This document shows positions 1 through 9,093 of a stretch of DNA of 64,000 bases, piece after piece (the first letter of the stretch is position 1; every line of letters begins with the position of its first letter). This DNA comes from Anaerostipes rhamnosivorans. Lineage in GTDB: Bacteria; Bacillota; Clostridia; Lachnospirales; Lachnospiraceae. A program made the position numbers and the translations under genes. The notes beneath the pieces were generated by a model that ran no database searches, was not told where the DNA came from, and saw only the letters and a list, made by a program, of their open reading frames with translations. The stretch is taken from assembly GCF_005280655.1 (NCBI RefSeq), contig NZ_CP040058.1, positions 901,001 to 965,000 of the forward strand, written 5' to 3'.

Positions 1-29
1 TGGTCGAGACATAGAAAGGGGACAGAGAA

Positions 30-203
30 ATGTTGCCGAAGGATCCGGTTATTTTATTAAGTTACATCAACACTCAGCTCAGGGATTATTATGACAGCTT
101 TGAAGAGCTGTGCAAAAGTCTCTGCGAGAACCCGGAAGAGATCAGTACAAAACTTTCTGGGATCGGATATGAATACCATTCGGAAACAAACCAGTTCAGA
201 TAA
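30..203 (+). CDS. DUF4250 family small protein
   Basis: This 57-residue protein begins MLPKDPVILLSYINTQLRD and ends with GIGYEYHSETNQF, the two conserved blocks I associate with the DUF4250 family of Firmicutes. The function is unknown. The ATG follows an AAAGGGG ribosome site at 16-22, and the length matches the family. It is the last gene before CRISPR array 1, and its stop lies about 125 bases before the array promoter. The gene's own promoter lies outside the window. Confidence 0.8.
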   Translation: MLPKDPVILLSYINTQLRDYYDSFEELCKSLCENPEEISTKLSGIGYEYHSETNQFR

Positions 204-313
204 CATCGGAGTTTCCCAACCTCTGAATATGCAAAAAAGCTGAAGAACCGCTTAGAATAGCGGATAGAAGGCTGATTCTGAGAAAAAGCAGAAAAATGGA
301 AAACGGTTGGGAA

Positions 314-385
314 AAATCATGGAGAACGTTGATTTTATCAGGAAAACTGGCTATAATGAAAAAGAAGAATGGCTTAAAAGCGTTG
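314..385 (+). promoter_or_regulatory. CRISPR array 1 leader with promoter
   Basis: The leader contains a -35 TTGATT at 329-334 and a -10 TATAAT at 352-357 with a 17-base spacer, so transcription would start about 20 bases before the first repeat and run rightwards. From 329 to the first repeat the sequence is almost identical to the leader of array 2 (22379-22435), with one G/A difference in the spacer of the promoter. The upstream motif CGGTTGGGAAAAA at 304-316 is shared as well. Confidence 0.75.
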
Positions 386-909
386 GATAAACAAAAACAA
401 GAGTTGTATTGAAATAAATTTTCCATCTCTGTTTTTGCGATGTCCCAAAATGATAAACAAAAACAAGAGTTGTATTGAAATGCTTGTAACCACTGCCGAC
501 CACATTCACAATTAAGATAAACAAAAACAAGAGTTGTATTGAAATTATAGTCCCCATATGGTACGGTTTTTTCCTTCCCGGATAAACAAAAACAAGAGTT
601 GTATTGAAATATGACTTCCTGTGAAAGACCTAAGCCTTTTAAAAAAGATAAACAAAAACAAGAGTTGTATTGAAATAACATGTTCTGTCCTGATCCCACA
701 TACTGTTCCTGGGATAAACAAAAACAAGAGTTGTATTGAAATAAATTATCGATTACAGAAATAAAACGTACATTGTGGATTAACCAAAACAAGAGTTGTA
801 TTGAAATAACTCTTCCCACGATTTAGAAAACTCGTGGTTTATAGATTAACAGAAACAAAAGTTGTACTTCAATTCTATCAGAAACGTAAGCCTTTATAGG
901 ATAAACAAA
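386..909 (+). CRISPR. CRISPR array 1, eight repeats plus a degenerate end
   Basis: Thirty-base repeats start at 386, 452, 516, 581, 647, 713, 778 and 844, separated by unique spacers of 34-36 bases. The first six repeats are identical, beginning GATAAACAAAAACAAG and ending GTTGTATTGAAAT. The seventh begins GATTAACCAAAAC, and the eighth is more decayed (GATTAACAGAAAC, ending TACTTCAAT). A ten-base remnant of a ninth starts at 900 after a short 26-base interval. The ATTGAAAT end is typical of type I-B repeats. The leader on the left and decay on the right both give rightward orientation. No cas gene is in the window. Confidence 0.95.
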
Positions 910-962
910 TACTCTCTTATCTAATAAACAGTAAGAAACATTTTCAATATAGTAATTCTACG

Positions 963-986
963 AAATCCGGCAATACCGGATTTTTC
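963..986 (+). terminator. Terminator after CRISPR array 1
   Basis: AAATCCGG and CCGGATTTTT form a short GC-rich hairpin followed by T residues. A homologous hairpin (22732-22755) follows array 2, so it looks like part of the duplicated CRISPR unit. Confidence 0.6.
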
Positions 987-999
987 TATTTTAATTTGT

Positions 1000-1135
1000 A
1001 TACCCAAAAGGTCATCCCGTATTCCATACCCTACAGGTGGACGTGCTTCGCACGATAAAGTATGCCCAGTAGGGCATCCCGTGTTCCATACCCTTCGGGT
1101 GAGCGTGCTCCGCACGATAAGGTATTACATTTTCA
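1000..1135. repeat. Tandem palindromic REP-like modules
   Basis: Two units of about 60 bases each follow the pattern CATACCCT..GGGTGGACGTGC, then a TTCG loop, GCACG, ATAA and GGTAT. Each unit can fold with an outer ATACC/GGTAT stem enclosing two hairpins, one of them CGTGCTTCGCACG. A GCCC..GGGC hairpin links the units. Related units lie at 14848-14897, 22850-22897, 23085-23186 and 59675-59728. No coding potential is evident. Confidence 0.65.
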
Positions 1136-1362
1136 CCAGTTCTCCGGCTTGCTGTCTCAGGGACGTAAGATTTTCTAACTTTCAGCAAAGCCTCTCCGGC
1201 GGCCCGTTCGGAACTCGCTGACGCTGACCTAGAGCACTTAGTGAAGACAAACAAAGTGCAGGCTAAACTTAGTGAGAAGGTCGTTCGAAGGAACTTAATG
1301 AACGTTAGCCAGAGGCGAGGCGAGAATTTAGTGAATCGAACCTCCTTGCCTCCGAGTCTTTT
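1136..1362. other. Non-coding stretch without recognised features
   Basis: No gene with a ribosome site and no known RNA could be recognised here. A minus-strand open frame spans it (1012-1368) but has low-complexity composition, no ribosome site and overlaps the palindromic modules, so I do not call it. Confidence 0.4.
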
Positions 1363-1540
1363 CTTCAAGAAGAAAAACTAACGTCCCTTCGAATGCGAGG
1401 CCTCCGTACTAGTGAAAATGGACGTAATGTCTGCTGGAGCAGGCTGCTACAAGACAAAAGGCGCCACCTCTGAGAGTTTTTCTTCATTGTTGGAAGGAGG
1501 CCTTTCCAGAGCCGACTGGAAACAATGAAGAAAAACTTAT
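1363..1540 (+). repeat. Dispersed ~178-bp repeat, copy 1
   Basis: This segment runs from CTTCAAGAAGAAAAACTAAC to the end of a long palindrome (AGTTTTTCTTCATTG ... CAATGAAGAAAAACT). It matches the reverse complement of 59367-59542 over its full length with scattered substitutions. It carries no open frame of its own, but its palindromic end could form a long stem with a TCCAGAGCC-containing centre. Confidence 0.75.
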
Positions 1541-1574
1541 TATTTCTTGTGCAAATATGTTAAAATTTAAGTGA

Positions 1575-1763
1575 GATATTTTCCGTATGATTTTTGTTCG
1601 GCTCTCAGAATGCCTCGCTCCGAGCATGTGGAAAATAGATAAAATATCTTCTGGAGGAGCTGGCCGAAAAGACAGAAGGTATCATCTGTGATAGTTTTTC
1701 TCTATTGTCGGAAGGAGGCTTTTCCAGAGCCAGCTGGAGATAATGAAGAAAATCTTTTAACAA
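1575..1763 (+). repeat. Partial copies of the dispersed repeat
   Basis: The palindromic end of the dispersed repeat recurs at about 1690-1760 (GTTTTTCTCTATTGTCGGAAG ... AATGAAGAAAATC). It is preceded by a second shared module, AAATATCTTCTGGAGGAGCT at about 1640-1660, which is also present at 59612-59640. At 1575-1630 a segment containing CGGCTCTCAGAATGCCTC is also found near 13990, 23035 and 59575. The mosaic reaches to within about 20 bases of the next gene's start. Confidence 0.6.
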
Positions 1764-1780
1764 ACGCGGGGGTACAACGC

Positions 1781-2485
1781 ATGGATGATTTTATTCGATT
1801 AGAAGAAGTAAGAAAGATATACCAGACAGGACAGGTCATTACCAAGGCTGTGGATGGAATTAATTTTACCATTAATGAGGGAGAGTTTGTCGTCATCATC
1901 GGGGCCAGCGGGGCAGGGAAAACAACGATCCTGAATATTTTGGGAGGTATGGATACCGTCACATCAGGATCAGTTTTGGTGGACGGGAATGATATTGCAA
2001 AATATTCAAAAAGACAGCTGACACAATACCGTAGGAACGATATCGGTTTTGTGTTTCAGTTTTATAATCTGGTGCCGAATCTGACGGCACTGGAAAATGT
2101 AGAACTGGCTCTTCAAATCAGCAAGAATCCATTGGATGCAGAACAGATTCTTTCCGATGTGGGCCTTTCAGAAAGGCTTTCAAACTTCCCTGCCCAGCTT
2201 TCAGGAGGGGAACAGCAGAGAGTATCCATTGCCAGGGCATTGGCCAAGAATCCAAAGCTTTTACTATGTGATGAGCCCACTGGTGCGCTGGACTATAAGA
2301 CCGGAAAGTCTATACTGAAGCTTTTGCAGGATACCTGTCGTGAGAGAAAGAAAACGGTCATTGTGATCACCCATAATCTGGCTATTTCACCGATTGCAGA
2401 CCGTGTGATCGAGATTAAAAGCGGAAAAGTACATGATATACGGATCAATGAGGAGCCCCAATCTGTAGAGACGATAGAATGGTAG
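1781..2485 (+). CDS. ABC transporter ATP-binding protein (MacB/LolD type)
   Basis: The 234-residue ATPase energises the FtsX-like permease encoded immediately downstream. It has a Walker [10 protein letters not shown] at residues 41-49, signature LSGGEQQR at 140-147, Walker [13 protein letters not shown] at 160-171 and a switch histidine in VITHN. The length is normal for the family. I chose the ATG at 1781 ([10 protein letters not shown]), where homology begins; the open frame extends back to 1688, but that part is translated repeat sequence. The stop is ten bases before the permease ATG, so the two are co-translated. The substrate is unknown; such pairs export peptides, lipids or antibiotics, or act on the cell wall. 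Confidence 0.9.
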   Translation: MDDFIRLEEVRKIYQTGQVITKAVDGINFTINEGEFVVIIGASGAGKTTILNILGGMDTVTSGSVLVDGNDIAKYSKRQLTQYRRNDIGFVFQFYNLVPNLTALENVELALQISKNPLDAEQILSDVGLSERLSNFPAQLSGGEQQRVSIARALAKNPKLLLCDEPTGALDYKTGKSILKLLQDTCRERKKTVIVITHNLAISPIADRVIEIKSGKVHDIRINEEPQSVETIEW

Positions 2486-2494
2486 GTGGATCAT

Positions 2495-5400
2495 ATGAAG
2501 AAAGCACTTCATAAAGATAATTTCATGATGGTCCGGAAAACGCTGCCAAGGTTTATGTCGATTTTTTTTATTGTGGCCCTTGGAGTTGCATTTTTTTCCG
2601 GAGTGCGGGTCACGGAGCCGGATATGAAGCTCACGGCAGATGCACAGTTTGACGAGAGCAGGCTGATGGATCTTAAGGTCCTGGGCACCATGGGGATCAC
2701 GGACAGGGATGTAGGCGCGGTCAAAGAAATCTCCGGGGTTTCTGTGGCGGAGCCTAGTTATTCTGTGGATACGATCTGTAAGCTCAATGAGACAGAGAAG
2801 GTCTTAAAGGTTATGGCGGCCACAGACCAGCTCAACCAAATCAAAGTCACAGAAGGCCGGATGCCGGAGAAAAATGGAGAGTGTTTGATTGATTCATACG
2901 TTGTAGAACACTCCGATATCAAAGTGGGAGATTCGATCACCCTGTCCTCCGGGACGGATGATGATATTGGGGACACGTTAAAAGAATCAACCCTCAAAGT
3001 TGTCGGGGTCGGGGATTCATCCTATTATCTGTCCAGAGACAGGGGAACGGCAACCATCGGAAATGGGCAGATCAGCGGTTTTGCCGTGGTGCCAAAGGAG
3101 AACTTCAAGCTGGATGTGTATACGGATTTATACCTGTCCGTAAAAGGTGCAGCAAAGGAAACGGCCTATACTGACGAGTATGACGATATGGTTGAGAAAG
3201 TAGAAAAAAAGATCAAAGATATTTCCGGGGAACGCTGTAAGGCCAGACAAGAAGAGATCAAAAATGAAGCCAGGAAGAAAGTTAAAAAGGCTGAGAATAA
3301 ATATAAAAAGGAGAAGAAAAAAGCAGATAAAAAGCTTGCCAAGGCGAAGAAAAAGCTTGACAATGCCGAAGATAAAATAAGTTCGGGAAAAAAAGAGATA
3401 AAGTCCCAGGAAGCTAAAATTTCCGACGGTAAAAAGCAGATTAAAAAGGGATGGAACAGCTATAACGACGGCAGAAAACAGCTTGCCAAGGCTGAGAAAG
3501 AGATCAAGGCAAATGAGAAACAGCTTTCTAAAGCAGAAAAACAACTCTCACAGGCAAAAGAGCAGTTAAAACAACAGATGCAGCAGGCGGGGGCCATGGG
3601 GCAGATCCCGCCGGAGATGCAGAAGAAGTTTGAACAGGCCGGGAAGGAACTGGATAGACAGCAAACTTCTTTAAAGGCGGCTAGAAGAAAGCTTGCGAAG
3701 GGCAAAAAACAGTTAAAGGCCAATAAGCAGAAGCTGAGAAACTCTGCCTCACTGCTTAGGAAAAAGGAAAAAGAACTCCAGAGTGGAGAACAAAAGATCA
3801 AAGAGGCAAAGGCTGAGCTTAATGACGCTGAAAAAGAACTTGAAAAGGGGAAGAAACAGTACCGTTCCTCCAAGAAAAAAGCGGACCGGAAGTTTGCCAA
3901 GGCCAAAAAGAAGATAATGGATGCGAAAAAGGATATCGAGGACATTAAAAAGCCCAAATGGTATGTGCTGGACCGGAACAAAATCCAGTCGTATGTAGAA
4001 TATGGAGGTGACACCGAAAGGATCGGTGCTATCGGAGAAGTATTTCCGGTGATTTTCTTTCTCGTGGCGGCTCTTGTGAGCCTTACGACCATGACCAGAA
4101 TGGTGGAGGAGCAGAGAACCCAGATCGGTATTTTAAAGGCTCTTGGATATACAGGCTTTGATGTGGCGAAGAAATATGGGATGTATGCCCTTCTGGCTAC
4201 AGCAGGAGGAAGTATTGTAGGGGTGCTTGTGGGAGAGACGATCCTGCCCAAGATCATCATTGAGGCCTACTCCATGATGTATACGGGGATTGGACAGGTT
4301 AAGCATCCGTTTGAGACACGGTTTGCATTGACAGCGTCCGCGGCCTCTGTCTGTATCACGTTTGGCGCAACTATGTTTGCCTGTTATAAGGAGCTCAGGG
4401 AAAAACCAGCCCAGCTGATGCGGCCGGAAGCCCCGAAAGAGGGCAAAAGGATCCTGCTGGAGCGGATCGGTATTCTGTGGAAGCATCTGAATTTTACATG
4501 GAAGTCGACTTTGAGGAATCTGTTCCGGTATAAAAAACGGTTTTTCATGACTGTTTTTGGGATCGGAGGATGTATGGCGCTGCTGCTTGTGGGATTTGGT
4601 CTGAAAGATTCTATTTTTGCCATTTCCAAGAACCAGTATCAGAAGATCATGACGTATGATGCGTCCGTCACTCTGGAAGAGGACCTTTCAGCAAAAAAAG
4701 AGCAGGAAATTGCATTCTGGATACAAAAACAGCATACAATACCAAGCAGCACAAAAGTTCACAATGCTTCTGTGGATGTGGAATTTGACGGGGAAAGCAA
4801 GTCAGCGACGCTGGCTGTGCCGGAAAATGTCAAGGAAATAACGTCCTACATTCATTTCAAAGACCGCAAATCCGGGGAGACTTATGAGCTCTCAGACAAT
4901 GGTATTATTCTGACAGAGAAAGTCTGCAGCCTTCTGGGTATCAAAGAAGGGGATACTGTGACCCTCAAGGAGGGAGAGACAAAAAAAGTCAGGGCAAAAG
5001 TCGAACACATCACAGAAAATTATATGCGCCATAATGTTTATATGTCAAAGGGCCTGTACCGGAAGCTTTACGGCGAGGCGCCGGAGTATAACCAGATTCT
5101 GTTAAAAAATAAAAACAGGTCAGAGAAGCTGGAGACCACACTTGGCAGGGAACTGCTGAAACAGGATGGGGCCGCATCGGTTTCCTTTATCTCCGATTTT
5201 GAAAAAGAGATGAACGATATGCTGAATAATCTGAACATTGTTGTATTTGTCTTAATTATTTCTGCCGGACTGCTGGCTTTTGTAGTATTATATAACTTGA
5301 ACAACATAAATATCGCGGAGAGGAAAGCAGAACTTGCCACCATCAAGGTACTTGGATTTTATGATCTGGAGACCGCAGCCTATGTCTATCGGGAAAATAT

Positions 5401-5632
5401 TTTGTTAACCGTCATCGGGACAGCTGTGGGAGCGGGATTGGGCCTGCTTCTCCACCGGTATGTGATACTGACGGCGGAGGTGGATCTGATCATGTTCGGA
5501 AGAACGATCATGCCGGTCAGTTATCTGTACAGTGTCCTGCTGACCATTGGCTTTGCGGCACTGATTAATTTTATGATGTTTTTCCAGCTTCGGAAAATCA
5601 ACATGGTAGAATCTTTAAAGAGCACAGAATGA
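2495..5632 (+). CDS. FtsX-like ABC permease with large coiled-coil insert
   Basis: This protein of about 1045 residues has an N-terminal membrane helix, an outer domain, a Lys/Glu/Ala-rich coiled coil at roughly residues 245-490, then two FtsX-type membrane blocks (around 510-650 and 905-1040). Each FtsX block starts with a hydrophobic helix followed by a conserved stretch ending ILKALGY or IKVLGF. It pairs with the upstream ATPase. The coiled coil is expected outside the membrane, where it could span the wall or grip a partner. The ATG at 2495 has AGGTGG upstream; an in-frame GTG at 2486 is an alternative. The substrate is not evident. Confidence 0.88.
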   Translation: MKKALHKDNFMMVRKTLPRFMSIFFIVALGVAFFSGVRVTEPDMKLTADAQFDESRLMDLKVLGTMGITDRDVGAVKEISGVSVAEPSYSVDTICKLNETEKVLKVMAATDQLNQIKVTEGRMPEKNGECLIDSYVVEHSDIKVGDSITLSSGTDDDIGDTLKESTLKVVGVGDSSYYLSRDRGTATIGNGQISGFAVVPKENFKLDVYTDLYLSVKGAAKETAYTDEYDDMVEKVEKKIKDISGERCKARQEEIKNEARKKVKKAENKYKKEKKKADKKLAKAKKKLDNAEDKISSGKKEIKSQEAKISDGKKQIKKGWNSYNDGRKQLAKAEKEIKANEKQLSKAEKQLSQAKEQLKQQMQQAGAMGQIPPEMQKKFEQAGKELDRQQTSLKAARRKLAKGKKQLKANKQKLRNSASLLRKKEKELQSGEQKIKEAKAELNDAEKELEKGKKQYRSSKKKADRKFAKAKKKIMDAKKDIEDIKKPKWYVLDRNKIQSYVEYGGDTERIGAIGEVFPVIFFLVAALVSLTTMTRMVEEQRTQIGILKALGYTGFDVAKKYGMYALLATAGGSIVGVLVGETILPKIIIEAYSMMYTGIGQVKHPFETRFALTASAASVCITFGATMFACYKELREKPAQLMRPEAPKEGKRILLERIGILWKHLNFTWKSTLRNLFRYKKRFFMTVFGIGGCMALLLVGFGLKDSIFAISKNQYQKIMTYDASVTLEEDLSAKKEQEIAFWIQKQHTIPSSTKVHNASVDVEFDGESKSATLAVPENVKEITSYIHFKDRKSGETYELSDNGIILTEKVCSLLGIKEGDTVTLKEGETKKVRAKVEHITENYMRHNVYMSKGLYRKLYGEAPEYNQILLKNKNRSEKLETTLGRELLKQDGAASVSFISDFEKEMNDMLNNLNIVVFVLIISAGLLAFVVLYNLNNINIAERKAELATIKVLGFYDLETAAYVYRENILLTVIGTAVGAGLGLLLHRYVILTAEVDLIMFGRTIMPVSYLYSVLLTIGFAALINFMMFFQLRKINMVESLKSTE

Positions 5633-5661
5633 CACCCCAAAGGTAGGAAGGGAGATTGACT

Positions 5662-6975
5662 ATGAAAGAATTAACTATGAAGGACCTGATTTTTTATCAC
5701 ATTTTTCCGCTTGGAGCTTTTGTGGATGATGAAACGGAACATGGTATCCTGGAAGTAAAGGAATGGATTCCCCACATCAAGGGTATGGGAGCAAACGCCA
5801 TTTATTTTTCACCGGTATTTGAGTCCAGCAGCCATGGATATGATACCAAAGATTATAAAGTGATCGATCACAGGCTTGGAACTAACGAGGACTTTAAAGA
5901 AGTGTGCCAGGCTTTCCATGAGCAGGGCATCAAAGTTGTCCTGGATGGTGTGTTCAACCATGTGGGCAGAGAGTTCTGGGCATTCCAGGATGTCTTAGAA
6001 AAGAAGCAGGAATCAGAATATAAAGACTGGTTTTACATTAACTTTGACGGGAACAGCAATTACGGCGATGGATTCTGGTATGAGGGATGGGAAGGCCATT
6101 TTGAGCTGGTAAAATTAAATCTGGATCATGAGGCTGTGAGAAACCACCTTTTGGAAGCCGTGGCCCTGTGGATGGATGAGTTTGAAATTGATGGGATCCG
6201 CCTGGATGTGGCCTACATGCTGAACCGGACCTTTATGAAATGTCTGGTGGACTTCGCCAGGGATAAGAATCCGGAGATGGTTTTCATCGGAGAAATGCTT
6301 CACGGGGATTACAGCACTCTGGTGAACCATCACATGCTGGATTCCGCTACCAATTATGAGTGCTATAAAGGCCTGTATTCTAGTTTTAATACCCACAACA
6401 TGCATGAGATCGGATATTCACTGAACCGTCAGTTTGGACCAGATCCATGGGCACTGTACCAGGGACTTCCGCTGTACAGCTTTGTAGATAACCATGATGT
6501 GATGAGGATCGCCACCCAGCTTTCAGAAGAAAAGCATCTTCCGCTGATCTATGCGCTGATGTTTGCCATGCCTGGAGTTCCGTCTGTCTACTATGGCAGT
6601 GAATGGGGGATCGAGGGCTTCAAGGAGCCGGACAGTGACGACGCGCTGCGCCCGAGAGTAAAAGCAGAAGATCTGGAAGAAGGAGATCTCTATGATTATA
6701 TTTCGGAACTTGCAAAGGTAAGGGACGCACATGAGGCATTAAAAAGCGGCGGTTACCGTGAGATCCGTACAGAACAGGATATCATCGCATTTGAGAGAGA
6801 AACCGGAGAAGAGAGACTCATTTTGGCGTTAAATGCGGGACCTGACGATTATATGCTGCATTTTGACGCAAGAGCGGGAAAAGGGACAGACCTTTTGACC
6901 GGAGAAGATGTGGATTTTGGGGGAGGACTTCTGATTCCACCGTATCAGGCTGTGATAATTAAACCAGAGTGTTAG
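5662..6975 (+). CDS. GH13 alpha-amylase family glycosidase
   Basis: This is a cytoplasmic alpha-glucan hydrolase of about 437 residues without a signal peptide. GH13 regions are visible: DGVFNHVG at 95-102, GIRLDVAY with catalytic Asp 181, FIGEM with acid/base Glu 210, and FVDNHD at 273-278. It lacks the N-terminal domain of long neopullulanases, so it resembles the compact maltodextrin-cleaving GH13 enzymes of Clostridia. The ATG at 5662 is eight bases after GAAGGGAG, and a TTG at 5656 is less likely. It lies 29 bases after the permease gene and may share its transcript. The exact substrate cannot be told from sequence. Confidence 0.88.
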   Translation: MKELTMKDLIFYHIFPLGAFVDDETEHGILEVKEWIPHIKGMGANAIYFSPVFESSSHGYDTKDYKVIDHRLGTNEDFKEVCQAFHEQGIKVVLDGVFNHVGREFWAFQDVLEKKQESEYKDWFYINFDGNSNYGDGFWYEGWEGHFELVKLNLDHEAVRNHLLEAVALWMDEFEIDGIRLDVAYMLNRTFMKCLVDFARDKNPEMVFIGEMLHGDYSTLVNHHMLDSATNYECYKGLYSSFNTHNMHEIGYSLNRQFGPDPWALYQGLPLYSFVDNHDVMRIATQLSEEKHLPLIYALMFAMPGVPSVYYGSEWGIEGFKEPDSDDALRPRVKAEDLEEGDLYDYISELAKVRDAHEALKSGGYREIRTEQDIIAFERETGEERLILALNAGPDDYMLHFDARAGKGTDLLTGEDVDFGGGLLIPPYQAVIIKPEC

Positions 6976-6981
6976 GCTTTC

Positions 6982-7010
6982 TTGACTTTTTGTGCAAAAA
7001 CATATAAAAT
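6982..7010 (+). promoter_or_regulatory. Promoter of rny
   Basis: A -35 TTGACT at 6982-6987 and -10 TAAAAT at 7005-7010 are separated by 17 bases. They sit about 50 bases before the rny start. Confidence 0.65.
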
Positions 7011-7055
7011 TAGAGAAGTGTTTTATGCACAAAAAATTGAATAAGGAGGAGGCCT

Positions 7056-8603
7056 GTGGCAAGTATAATTATCGCCATTATCGCAACTCTGGTCATTGTA
7101 GCGCCAATTTCCGTCCTTGTTGCCAATCAAAGAAGCAGGAAGGCCATGGAAGTAACCATTGGAAACGCTGAGAGCAAAGCCAGAGATATTATAGATGAAG
7201 CCATCAAAGCAGCAGATGCTAAGAAGCGGGAAGCTTCACTTGAAATCAAGGAAGAAACTATAAAAGCGAGACATGACTTTGAAAAAGAAACAAAGGAACG
7301 CAGGGGTGAACTGCAGAAGTACGAAAAGCGCGTTCTCAACAAGGAAGAAACGGTTGACAAGAAGGCAGATTTGCTGGAGCGCAGAGAACAGTCTCTGACT
7401 GCCAAGGAGAAGAATTTTGAGGCAGACAAGGCAAAAGTGCAGGAGCTCAAGTCCAAACACTTACAGGAATTAGAAAGAATTTCTGGGCTGACCTCTGATC
7501 AAGCAAAAGAACAACTATTATCAGCAGTTAAGGAAGACGTAAAGCACGAGACAGCAATGCTCGTAAAAGAGATGGAATCCAGAGCCAAGGAAGACGCCAG
7601 AAAGAGAGCCAAGGAATATGTGGTCACAGCCATTCAGAAGTGTGCGGTGGATCATGTAGCCGAGACAACGATCTCCCTTGTGCAGCTTCCCAATGACGAG
7701 ATGAAGGGCCGTATCATCGGCCGGGAGGGCAGGAATATCCGTGCCCTTGAGAATATGACAGGAGTTGAGTTGATTATTGATGACACTCCGGAAGCAGTCG
7801 TATTGTCAAGCTTTAATCCGGTCAGAAGAGAGATCGCAAGGATCGCATTGGAGAAATTGATCGTGGACGGAAGAATTCATCCGGCCAGGATCGAAGAGAT
7901 GGTAGAGAAAGCCACAAAAGAAGTGGAGACAAAGATGCGGGAAGACGGGGAGGCTGCGACTCTGGAACTTGGAGTCCACGGCATACATCCGGAACTGGTG
8001 CGTCTGCTGGGCAAGATGAAGTACCGCACCAGCTACGGCCAGAACGCATTGAAGCATTCCATGGAAGTGGCACAGCTCTCCGGGTTGCTGGCATCTGAGA
8101 TTGGGGTCGATGTAAGGATGGCGAAGCGTGCGGGACTGCTCCACGACATTGGAAAAGCTATTGACCATGAAGTGGAAGGTTCTCATGTGGAACTTGGGGT
8201 GAACCTGTGCAAGAAGTATAAGGAACATCCAATCGTCATCAATGCAGTAGAGTCACATCACGGGGATGCAGAGCCTGAGACGCTGATCGCATGCCTTGTC
8301 CAGGCGGCGGATGCTATTTCCGCAGCGAGACCGGGAGCGAGAAGTGAGACACTGGAAAGCTATACGACTAGACTGAAGCAACTGGAAGAGATCGCAGATT
8401 CCTTCCAGGGTGTTGATAAGACTTTTGCGATACAGGCAGGTCGGGAGATTCGTGTAATGGTAGTTCCTGAGCAGATCAGTGACGATGATATGATTTTGCT
8501 GGCCAGAGATATATCCAAACAGGTAGAAGACAATTTGGATTATCCGGGACAAATTAAAGTCAACATTATCCGTGAGTCACGGGTTGTGGACTACGCGAAA
8601 TAA
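7056..8603 (+). CDS. rny: Ribonuclease Y
   Basis: RNase Y is a membrane-anchored endoribonuclease that initiates mRNA decay in Firmicutes. The 515-residue protein shows the full architecture: an N-terminal membrane helix (residues 3-22), a long coiled coil (25-200), a KH domain containing [13 protein letters not shown], and an HD domain with [13 protein letters not shown] followed by ESHHGD. The start is a GTG after GGAGGAGG, placing the hydrophobic helix directly at the N terminus as in known RNase Y. It is a single-gene unit with its own promoter and a strong terminator. Confidence 0.97.
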   Translation: MASIIIAIIATLVIVAPISVLVANQRSRKAMEVTIGNAESKARDIIDEAIKAADAKKREASLEIKEETIKARHDFEKETKERRGELQKYEKRVLNKEETVDKKADLLERREQSLTAKEKNFEADKAKVQELKSKHLQELERISGLTSDQAKEQLLSAVKEDVKHETAMLVKEMESRAKEDARKRAKEYVVTAIQKCAVDHVAETTISLVQLPNDEMKGRIIGREGRNIRALENMTGVELIIDDTPEAVVLSSFNPVRREIARIALEKLIVDGRIHPARIEEMVEKATKEVETKMREDGEAATLELGVHGIHPELVRLLGKMKYRTSYGQNALKHSMEVAQLSGLLASEIGVDVRMAKRAGLLHDIGKAIDHEVEGSHVELGVNLCKKYKEHPIVINAVESHHGDAEPETLIACLVQAADAISAARPGARSETLESYTTRLKQLEEIADSFQGVDKTFAIQAGREIRVMVVPEQISDDDMILLARDISKQVEDNLDYPGQIKVNIIRESRVVDYAK

Positions 8604-8614
8604 CCAACATATAA

Positions 8615-8646
8615 AAGCAGCAGATAACAATCTGCTGCTTTTTTTG
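8615..8646 (+). terminator. Terminator of rny
   Basis: AAGCAGCAGA (8615-8624) pairs with TCTGCTGCTT (8631-8640) around a six-base loop, followed by a run of T. Confidence 0.85.
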
Positions 8647-8760
8647 TTCCATAGGAAAGTTCTTAGAACCTCCCTATGGAACAAAAAAGCCCTACGGGCA
8701 TTATGCACACAAATGCGTGAGGAAATTATTTGACCACGTCAAATCGCATTTGGCGCCCAA
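8647..8760. repeat. 114-bp direct repeat, copy 1
   Basis: The segment from TTCCATAGGAAAG to the end of GCATTTGGCGCCCAA is repeated at 8950-9063 in the same orientation with about a dozen substitutions. It contains a TTCCATAGG/CCTATGGAA hairpin and a TTTGAC..GTCAAA palindrome. Covarying changes are suggested but not proven. Confidence 0.75.
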
Positions 8761-8949
8761 ACTTGTCAAGCCCCTCAAAGAGTGAGGGGATGGGGAGATG
8801 AAGTGGGCTTGCCCACTTTGTTCTTGTATTTTCAGGCCATCATGCTGAACAGCCAGGATGACGGCCTGACCAGGACTCAGTCGGCTGATTAACATAGAAA
8901 GAACTCCTGCTATGAAGCTTAGATGCCATAGCAGGAGTTCTTTATTTTA
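8761..8949. other. Hairpin-rich segment between the direct repeats
   Basis: No protein gene is apparent. The segment has a CCCCTCA..TGAGGGG hairpin near 8773, a GTGGGC..GCCCAC hairpin near 8803, a GGCCATCATG..GATGACGGCC inverted pair near 8834, and a very strong terminator-like hairpin at about 8899-8945 (AGAACTCCTGCTATG with CATAGCAGGAGTTCT, then T-rich). It could be a small RNA ending in a terminator, or a decayed IS200/IS605-type end. I cannot decide between these. Confidence 0.3.
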
Positions 8950-9063
8950 TTCCATAGGAAAGTTCTGCGAACCTCCCTATAGAATAAAAAAGCCCTGCGG
9001 GCATTATGCACACAAATGCGTGAGGAAACTATTTGACTGCGTCAAATCGCATTTGGTGCGCAA
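8950..9063. repeat. 114-bp direct repeat, copy 2
   Basis: Second copy of the unit at 8647-8760, in the same orientation. Differences include CTTAG/CTGCG near the start and CCACG/CTGCG in the palindrome. A short related piece (CGGGCAAAATGCACAAAATGG) occurs at about 22810. Confidence 0.75.
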
Positions 9064-9093
9064 AGATGGTCAAAAATAAAAAACGCAGAAATA

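Noticed and set aside
196..819. Minus-strand frame of 207 codons with repeated FQYNSCFCLS
   Set aside because: It is the translation of the CRISPR repeats and spacers on the opposite strand; the periodicity comes from the 66-base array unit.
1012..1368. Minus-strand 118-codon frame
   Set aside because: Lies over palindromic modules and repeat sequence and lacks a ribosome site.
1688..1780. N-terminal extension of the ABC ATPase
   Set aside because: It translates the dispersed repeat, has no homology to ABC proteins, and a start with a G-rich upstream site lies at 1781.
3460..4260. Minus-strand 266-codon frame opposite the ABC permease
   Set aside because: Phe/Ser-rich shadow of the lysine-rich coiled-coil coding sequence.
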